Source: Mailhella massiliensis (GTDB lineage Bacteria > Desulfobacterota > Desulfovibrionia > Desulfovibrionales > Desulfovibrionaceae). From it: a stretch of DNA of 11,248 bases. The translations under genes and the position numbers were made by a program. The DNA is taken from contig NZ_DYZA01000061.1 of the NCBI RefSeq assembly GCF_020741395.1, forward strand, positions 1 to 11,248, read 5' to 3'. Under the pieces are notes generated by a model. The model saw only the letters and a program-made list of their open reading frames with translations, was not told where the DNA came from and searched no databases. This document shows, one piece after another, positions 7,417 through 11,248 of the stretch. Each line of letters begins with the position of its first letter. Position 1 is the first letter of the stretch.

Positions 7417-8106
7417 CTATTCCTTATAGCGATAGCCCATGCCGCGTACCGTTTCCAGGTACTGGGCGGCGTCTCCCAGCTTGCGGCGCAAGCGGGCGAT
7501 GTGCACGTCGACCGTGCGTTCATACCCTTCGAACTGATACCCCCACACCGAAGAAAGCAGCTCTTCGCGCGTGCGTATGCGGCCGGCATTGAGAAAAAAA
7601 TCCTCAAAAATGCGATATTCCAGCGCAGTGAGCTCCAGAGTCCGGCCGTCGACGGATACACGGCGGCCCTGCTGATCCAGACTGACGCCGTGCCTGCTTA
7701 CCACCTTCTTGCCGGTATCCATGGTCCGGCGGCGCAGAATGGCCTTGACGCGCAGCATCAGCTCGCGTATATTAAAAGGTTTAACCACATAATCGTCGGC
7801 CCCGTACTCAAAGCCGATGATCCGGTCCATTTCCTCTCCTCGCGCCGTCAGCATGAGAATGGGGCAGGGTATGCTCTCCGCGGCATGCTTGTGAAGCTCC
7901 CGGCACACGGAAAGGCCGTCCCTGCCGGGAAGCATGAGATCAAGAATGATGAGATCCGGCTTGAGAGATTCGGCCATTTCCAGCCCGCGCAGGCCGTCGG
8001 CCGCCTGCTCCACATGGTATCCTTCTTCTTCCAGAGAAAAAGCCACCAGTTCACGGATATCATCGTCGTCTTCTACTACCAGTATGACAGGCTGTCTGTT
8101 ATCCAC
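7417..8106 (-). CDS. phoB: Phosphate regulon response regulator PhoB
   Basis: A 229-residue OmpR/PhoB-type transcription factor. The receiver domain (about 6-120) has the acidic pair D13-D14, phospho-acceptor D56 in LILDLMLPG, T87 in LTARG and K109 in VVKPF. The winged-helix domain (about 130-229) has the ELTALEYRIFEDF start, the recognition helix RTVDVHIARLRRKLG and the closing VRGMGYRYKE. When phosphorylated it should bind Pho-box repeats and activate phosphate-starvation genes. The start is a GTG with AGGGG 7 bases upstream; it begins the conserved run into VILVVEDD. It is the first gene of the leftward unit, directly next to the Pho-box-like repeats, so it probably regulates itself and the divergent pstS. 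Other OmpR-family roles are possible in principle, but gene context makes PhoB the clear choice. Confidence 0.95.
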   Translation of the reverse strand: MDNRQPVILVVEDDDDIRELVAFSLEEEGYHVEQAADGLRGLEMAESLKPDLIILDLMLPGRDGLSVCRELHKHAAESIPCPILMLTARGEEMDRIIGFEYGADDYVVKPFNIRELMLRVKAILRRRTMDTGKKVVSRHGVSLDQQGRRVSVDGRTLELTALEYRIFEDFFLNAGRIRTREELLSSVWGYQFEGYERTVDVHIARLRRKLGDAAQYLETVRGMGYRYKE

Positions 8107-8160
8107 AATATTTCCCCTTTCCTTTTGAGGACTGTGTAGCTTCCCTCTATGAAGCCAGTG

Positions 8161-8193
8161 TTACAAAACCATAACAATATCAAAACAATCGTC
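8161..8193. promoter_or_regulatory. Pho-box-like triple direct repeat
   Basis: Three related hexamers, TTACAA (8161-8166), TAACAA (8172-8177) and AAACAA (8183-8188), recur at exactly 11 bp. Read on the minus strand the units are TTGTTTT-GATA, TTGTTAT-GGTT and TTGTAAC-ACTG: a 7-bp core plus 4-bp spacer, the same layout as the E. coli Pho box (CTGTCAT repeats every 11 bp). A weaker fourth ACAA follows at 8197-8200. They lie in the 191-bp gap between phoB and pstS, about 55 bp from phoB and 105 bp from pstS, and are the likely PhoB binding site for both. TTAATA (8205-8210) and TATATT (8218-8223) are candidate -10 elements toward pstS; none stands out toward phoB. Confidence 0.65.
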
Positions 8194-8255
8194 GATACAA
8201 AAAGTTAATATCCGGGATATATTTTTGCAACAATACCTTTTTACTTTCCCTCCTG

Positions 8256-8277
8256 TCCGGCGGGCTGATCCGCCGGA
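8256..8277 (+). promoter_or_regulatory. GC-rich hairpin in the pstS leader
   Basis: TCCGGCGG (8256-8263) and CCGCCGGA (8270-8277) form a perfect 8-bp stem with a 6-nt loop. It ends 6 bases before the pstS AAGGAG site (8284-8289) and has no T-run, so it is not a terminator. It may protect the 5' end of the message or influence ribosome access. Confidence 0.5.
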
Positions 8278-8297
8278 AGAAAAAAGGAGTCTGATCC

Positions 8298-9113
8298 ATG
8301 AAGATCAAAAGTATTGTCATGAGCGCCCTGCTCGCCCTCTGCGCGGCTTCCCCTGCGGCTGCCGCCTCCATTACCATCAACGGTTCCACCACGGTGCTGC
8401 CCATCATCCAGAAGGCTTCCGAGCACTTCATGGCGAGCTATCCCGACATTTCCATCGTCCTTTCCGGCGGCGGCTCCGGCACGGGCATCAAATCTCTGCT
8501 CGACGGCATCACCGACGTGGCCATGTCCTCCCGCGACGTGAAATCCAGCGAAATCAAGCTGGCTGCGGAAAAGAAGATGGAGCTTACCCGCACCGTCATC
8601 GGCGTGGACGCCCTGGTGCCCATCGTCAACACCAAAAACACGGTCAAGGACCTTTCCATCGCACAGCTGCGCGATATCTTCGCCGGCAAGATCACCAACT
8701 GGAAGGAAGTAGGCGGCAACGACGCCCGCATCGTGGTCGTCAACCGAGACAACTCCTCCGGCACCTATGAATGCTGGAAGGAACTGGTGATGAAGGATGC
8801 CAAAGTCATGCCCAAGGCCCTCACCCAGGCCAGCAACGGCGGCGTCGCCCAGAACGTAGCCACCAACCCCAACGCCATCGGTTATATCGGTATGGGGTAT
8901 CTGAACGACAACGTCAAGGGTCTCACCATAGGCGGCATGGCCGCCAGCGCTGAAACCGCCCTGGCCAAAAAGTGGCCTCTTTCCCGCGAGCTGTACCTCT
9001 TCACCAACGGGAAGCCCGAAGGCAATACCGGGACATTCATGAAGTTCATGCTTGATCCCAAGCTGGGCCAGCAGGACGTGCTGAAAGCGGGTTATATCCC
9101 CATCTCCAAGTAG
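8298..9113 (+). CDS. pstS: Periplasmic phosphate-binding protein PstS
   Basis: A 271-residue substrate-binding protein that captures phosphate in the periplasm and delivers it to PstC-PstA. Residues 1 to about 22 form a Sec signal peptide (KIK, hydrophobic core, AASPAAAA cleavage region). The one cysteine in it (C15) is not in a proper lipobox, so a soluble periplasmic protein is more likely than a lipoprotein. Ligand-binding segments of the PstS-like family are present: GSTTV (29-33), GGGSGTG (57-63), SSRD (77-80) and NRDNSSGTYE (149-158). At 271 residues it belongs to the shorter PstS type, below E. coli PstS (346). AAGGAG lies 8 bases upstream of the ATG. It is the first gene of the rightward unit, next to the Pho-box repeats, and is followed by a highly structured 171-nt gap. 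Confidence 0.95.
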   Translation: MKIKSIVMSALLALCAASPAAAASITINGSTTVLPIIQKASEHFMASYPDISIVLSGGGSGTGIKSLLDGITDVAMSSRDVKSSEIKLAAEKKMELTRTVIGVDALVPIVNTKNTVKDLSIAQLRDIFAGKITNWKEVGGNDARIVVVNRDNSSGTYECWKELVMKDAKVMPKALTQASNGGVAQNVATNPNAIGYIGMGYLNDNVKGLTIGGMAASAETALAKKWPLSRELYLFTNGKPEGNTGTFMKFMLDPKLGQQDVLKAGYIPISK

Positions 9114-9126
9114 CAGGATATATCCC

Positions 9127-9165
9127 TTGTACGGATTACGGGCGGCAGAAACGCCCGCCGTGCAA
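9127..9165 (+). promoter_or_regulatory. First intercistronic hairpin after pstS
   Basis: TTGTACGG (9127-9134) pairs with CCGTGCAA (9158-9165), with one G-U. After a 4-nt bulge (ATTA), CGGGCG (9139-9144) pairs with CGCCCG (9152-9157) around a 7-nt loop. That gives 14 base pairs beginning 13 bases after the pstS stop. Four A and no T-run follow, so it looks like an mRNA 3'-end protector rather than a terminator. Confidence 0.5.
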
Positions 9166-9183
9166 AAAGCTGCAGCAAGGTCA

Positions 9184-9240
9184 GGCTCCCCGAAGAAGCT
9201 CCGCCGGAGGCTGAAATTCCGGCGGACGCTTCCAGGAGCC
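9184..9240 (+). promoter_or_regulatory. Second, long intercistronic hairpin
   Basis: Three paired blocks stack: GGCTCC (9184-9189) with GGAGCC (9235-9240); GAAGC (9195-9199) with GCTTC (9228-9232); and TCCGCCGGA (9200-9208) with TCCGGCGGA (9218-9226), separated by a small internal loop and a bulged C, with a 9-nt terminal loop. In total 20 base pairs. The inner arms repeat the arm sequences of the pstS leader hairpin at 8256-8277. Confidence 0.55.
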
Positions 9241-9246
9241 GCAACA

Positions 9247-9265
9247 GGGGGATTCCCCCCTTTTT
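9247..9265 (+). terminator. Possible attenuator between pstS and pstC
   Basis: GGGGG (9247-9251) pairs with CCCCC (9255-9259) around ATT and is followed by C and five T. The stem is short with a tight loop, so termination would be partial. It lies about 20 bases before the pstC start. Partial stopping here would lower pstC-pstA output relative to pstS. Confidence 0.5.
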
Positions 9266-9284
9266 CGTATGTCACGGACAAGGC

Positions 9285-10163
9285 ATGAACACTCGCAAGG
9301 AACGACTCACCACATGGCTGCTGGCCGGCGTATCGATGCTTTCCATCCTTTCCATGACGGGCATCGTGCTCTTCCTGCTGCTGGACGGCCTCCCCTTTTT
9401 CAAACATTATCCGCTGTTCGACTTTCTGTTCGGTCTGGGCTGGTATCCTACCGACGATCCCATGGAATTCGGCATCCTGCCCCTTGTGGTCGGTTCTCTC
9501 GCCGTCATGACCCTGGCCACCGTCATCGCCGTTCCCCTCGGCGTGGCAACGGCCATTTATCTTGCGGAAGTGGCGAGGCCCGGCATGCGGCGCATCGTCA
9601 AGCCCTTTGTGGAGCTGCTCGCCGCTCTGCCTTCCGTAGTCATCGGCTTTTTCGGCATGGTGGTCGTCGCTCCCTTCCTACAGAATCATTTCGGAGCCGC
9701 CTCCGGGCTCAACCTGCTCAATGCCGGGCTCATGCTGGCCTTCATGAGCGTACCGATCATCTGCTCCGTTGCAGAAGACGCCATATACTCCGTCCCGCGG
9801 GAACTGCGCGAAGCCTCGCTTTCCCTGGGGGCCACCCGATGGGAAACACTTGTCCGTGTGGTGCTCCCCGCAGCAAGTTCCGGCATAGGCACGGCCGTCA
9901 TGCTGGGCATGTCGCGCTCCATAGGGGAAACCATGGTCGTGCTCATGGTGGCTGGCGGCGCCGCCGTCCTCCCCACATCCCTGTTCGACGCCGTGCGGCC
10001 CATTCCCGCCTCCATCGCCGCGGAAATGGCGGAAGCCCCCTTCCACAGCGAACACTATTTTGCCCTGTTCGCCACCGGAATCGTGCTCATTCTCTTCACG
10101 CTCATCTTCAATGCCACAGCCTTCCGCATTGCGGAAAAACGCCATTCCGGCATCGGCTGCTGA
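9285..10163 (+). CDS. pstC: Phosphate ABC transporter permease PstC
   Basis: A 292-residue inner-membrane permease subunit that pairs with PstA to form the phosphate channel. Hydrophobic segments near 10-33, 64-94, 108-131, 144-163, 197-224 and 258-280 fit six transmembrane helices. The EAA loop that docks PstB is present (EASLSLGATRWETLVRVVLP, 176-195), and RSIGETMVVLMVAGG (211-225) is typical of PstC. PLVVGSLAVMTLATVIAVPLG (65-85, quoted loosely) matches the family's second helix region. The ATG at 9285 has only AAGG one base away, so its ribosome binding site is poor; a different ATG at 9269 is out of frame. Weak initiation and the upstream attenuator both point to lower output than pstS. 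Second gene of the rightward unit. Confidence 0.94.
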   Translation: MNTRKERLTTWLLAGVSMLSILSMTGIVLFLLLDGLPFFKHYPLFDFLFGLGWYPTDDPMEFGILPLVVGSLAVMTLATVIAVPLGVATAIYLAEVARPGMRRIVKPFVELLAALPSVVIGFFGMVVVAPFLQNHFGAASGLNLLNAGLMLAFMSVPIICSVAEDAIYSVPRELREASLSLGATRWETLVRVVLPAASSGIGTAVMLGMSRSIGETMVVLMVAGGAAVLPTSLFDAVRPIPASIAAEMAEAPFHSEHYFALFATGIVLILFTLIFNATAFRIAEKRHSGIGC

Positions 10164-10300
10164 CGGCTCCCGGAACATGCCGGAAGTCAGGAGCGGCTCT
10201 TTCCCGCCCCGCCCCCCAAAAAAAAACATGTATCCTGGCGCCCGGAAGAAGGCCGACGGAACATTCCGCGCTCCTACCGGCAGCCATTTCAGGGAAAATC
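10164..10300 (+). other. pstC-pstA spacer with C6-A9 tract
   Basis: A 137-nt spacer without a gene. It contains a C-rich stretch running into six C and then nine A (10212-10226), plus a small dyad CGGAA/TTCCG near 10258-10269. No clear terminator is seen, so pstA is probably transcribed with pstC. Confidence 0.4.
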
Positions 10301-11173
10301 ATGGACATAAGCAAACGCAACCAGAACCGCCTGTGCGTCCAGAAACTGATGTTCGGTTTTCTGCGTGCCTCCGCCGCCGTCAATGTACTGGCGCTTTCCG
10401 GCGTATGCCTCTATCTTGCCGTCAACGGACTCTCCTCCCTCTCCTGGGAATTTCTCACCGCCTATCCCAAAAACATGATGACCGAGGGCGGCATCATGCC
10501 CTGCATCGTGGGCACCTTCCTGCTGGCCTTCGGTTCCATGATCATCGTCTTCCCCACGGGCGTGGCCACGGCCGTATACCTGCACGAATACGGCCGCCAT
10601 TCCCGTCTTACCTATTACATACGCTTCGGCATCAACAACCTCGCGGGTGTGCCTTCCATCGTATTCGGTCTGTTCGGCCTTTCCTTCTTCGTCACCTTCC
10701 TCGGGCTGGGCGTCAGCCTGCTTTCCGGCATACTCACCCTGTCCATACTTACCCTGCCCATCATCATCAACACCGCCGAAGAAGCCCTGCGCCGCGTCCC
10801 CGATTCCTGGCGCGAAGCCTCCCTCGCCATGGGCGCCACCAAGGTGCAGACCATCGTGCGCGTCGTCATACCCGCGGCCTTCCCCGGCATGCTCACAGGC
10901 TGCATCCTGGGCCTTGCCCGCGCCGCAGGGGAAACCGGGGCCATCATGTTCACCGCCGCCGTCTACTTCACCCCGCACATGCCCGATTCGATACTGAGTC
11001 CCGTCATGTCCCTGCCTTACCACATGTATATTCTCGCCACCTCCGGCACCAACATTGAAAAGACCCTGCCTCTGCAATACGGTACGGCGCTCATGCTCAT
11101 TTTCCTTGTGGTGGGCATGAACCTTCTGGCTATCATCCTGCGCGATAGGCTGCAAAATCGGAACAAACAGTAA
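10301..11173 (+). CDS. pstA: Phosphate ABC transporter permease PstA
   Basis: A 290-residue inner-membrane permease, partner of PstC. Family marks include NLAGVPSIVFGLFGL (113-127), the PstB-docking EAA loop EASLAMGATKVQTIVRVVIP (172-191), ARAAGETGAIMFTAA (206-220) and SLPYHMYILATSGT (237-250). About six hydrophobic segments are present and length matches E. coli PstA (296). The start at 10301 is chosen because AGGGA lies 6 bases upstream and the protein begins at the usual place. The same frame stays open back to 9269, but that extension is an out-of-frame shadow of pstC. Last gene of the rightward unit in view. The 75 nt after it hold no gene; small GC dyads (for example CGGCGT with ACGCCG) are too weak to call a terminator before the window ends. 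Confidence 0.94.
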   Translation: MDISKRNQNRLCVQKLMFGFLRASAAVNVLALSGVCLYLAVNGLSSLSWEFLTAYPKNMMTEGGIMPCIVGTFLLAFGSMIIVFPTGVATAVYLHEYGRHSRLTYYIRFGINNLAGVPSIVFGLFGLSFFVTFLGLGVSLLSGILTLSILTLPIIINTAEEALRRVPDSWREASLAMGATKVQTIVRVVIPAAFPGMLTGCILGLARAAGETGAIMFTAAVYFTPHMPDSILSPVMSLPYHMYILATSGTNIEKTLPLQYGTALMLIFLVVGMNLLAIILRDRLQNRNKQ

Positions 11174-11248
11174 AGAAGGCAGGCTGCGCTTTTTATGACG
11201 GCGTCCTGTCGCCTCCTCGCAGTACGCCGCCTTCCGATCACGGCCGAA

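Noticed and set aside
8241..9407. A 388-codon minus-strand frame opposite pstS
   Set aside because: Antisense shadow of PstS, and it runs across the structured gap; no motif or ribosome site supports it.
9269..11173. A 634-codon open frame running through pstC into pstA
   Set aside because: Only its last 290 codons encode PstA. The earlier part is rich in R, H, P and S and lies out of frame over a clear PstC, a usual effect of GC-rich codons.
1..11248. tRNA genes, CRISPR arrays, insertion sequences, phage or defence genes
   Set aside because: I looked for T-loop motifs, regularly spaced repeats, terminal inverted repeats and transposase or nuclease motifs by eye and saw none; the genes are ordinary metabolic and phosphate-regulon genes.

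Overview
The window is a chromosomal piece of a GC-rich Gram-negative bacterium. The PhoB/PhoR/Pst set, an E. coli-like UraA and the codon use fit a proteobacterium. My best guess is a Desulfovibrionaceae-type sulfate reducer or relative (Desulfobacterota), but that is an impression from protein style, not a database result. The main content is a phosphate-starvation (Pho) locus, preceded by three housekeeping-type genes.

Left end (1-690): about 240 bp of very AT-rich DNA (46 G/C of 240, about 19%) with no convincing gene. It is followed by a transition zone with a short unrecognised minus-strand frame, two inverted repeats and the probable terminator of trmO. Next, trmO (minus; tRNA t6A37 methylation) and a flavodoxin-like oxidoreductase (plus) diverge. 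The oxidoreductase ends at a hairpin terminator. uraA (plus; uracil:proton symporter) follows and converges on phoU across a strong bidirectional terminator.

Pho locus (3841-11173): two divergent transcription units share a 191-bp control region. Leftward run phoB, phoR, pstB and phoU: response regulator, sensor kinase, transporter ATPase and signalling adaptor. Rightward run pstS, pstC and pstA: periplasmic phosphate-binding protein and the two permease subunits. The shared region carries three Pho-box-like direct repeats at exact 11-bp spacing, so PhoB probably controls both directions. All parts of a PstSCAB transporter and its PhoU-PhoR-PhoB signalling chain are present. The usual pstSCAB-phoU order is broken, however: pstB and phoU sit with the two-component genes.

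RNA structure is prominent around pstS. A GC-rich hairpin lies just upstream of its ribosome binding site. The 171-nt pstS-pstC gap holds two long hairpins and then a small terminator-like hairpin with a T-run, an arrangement suited to making more PstS than PstC/PstA. I found no tRNA, rRNA, CRISPR array, insertion sequence or phage gene. I see no clear candidate for a wholly new system; the best leads are the RNA structures around pstS, the re-sorted pst/pho gene order, a PhoU with a degenerate second metal motif, and the AT-rich left boundary.
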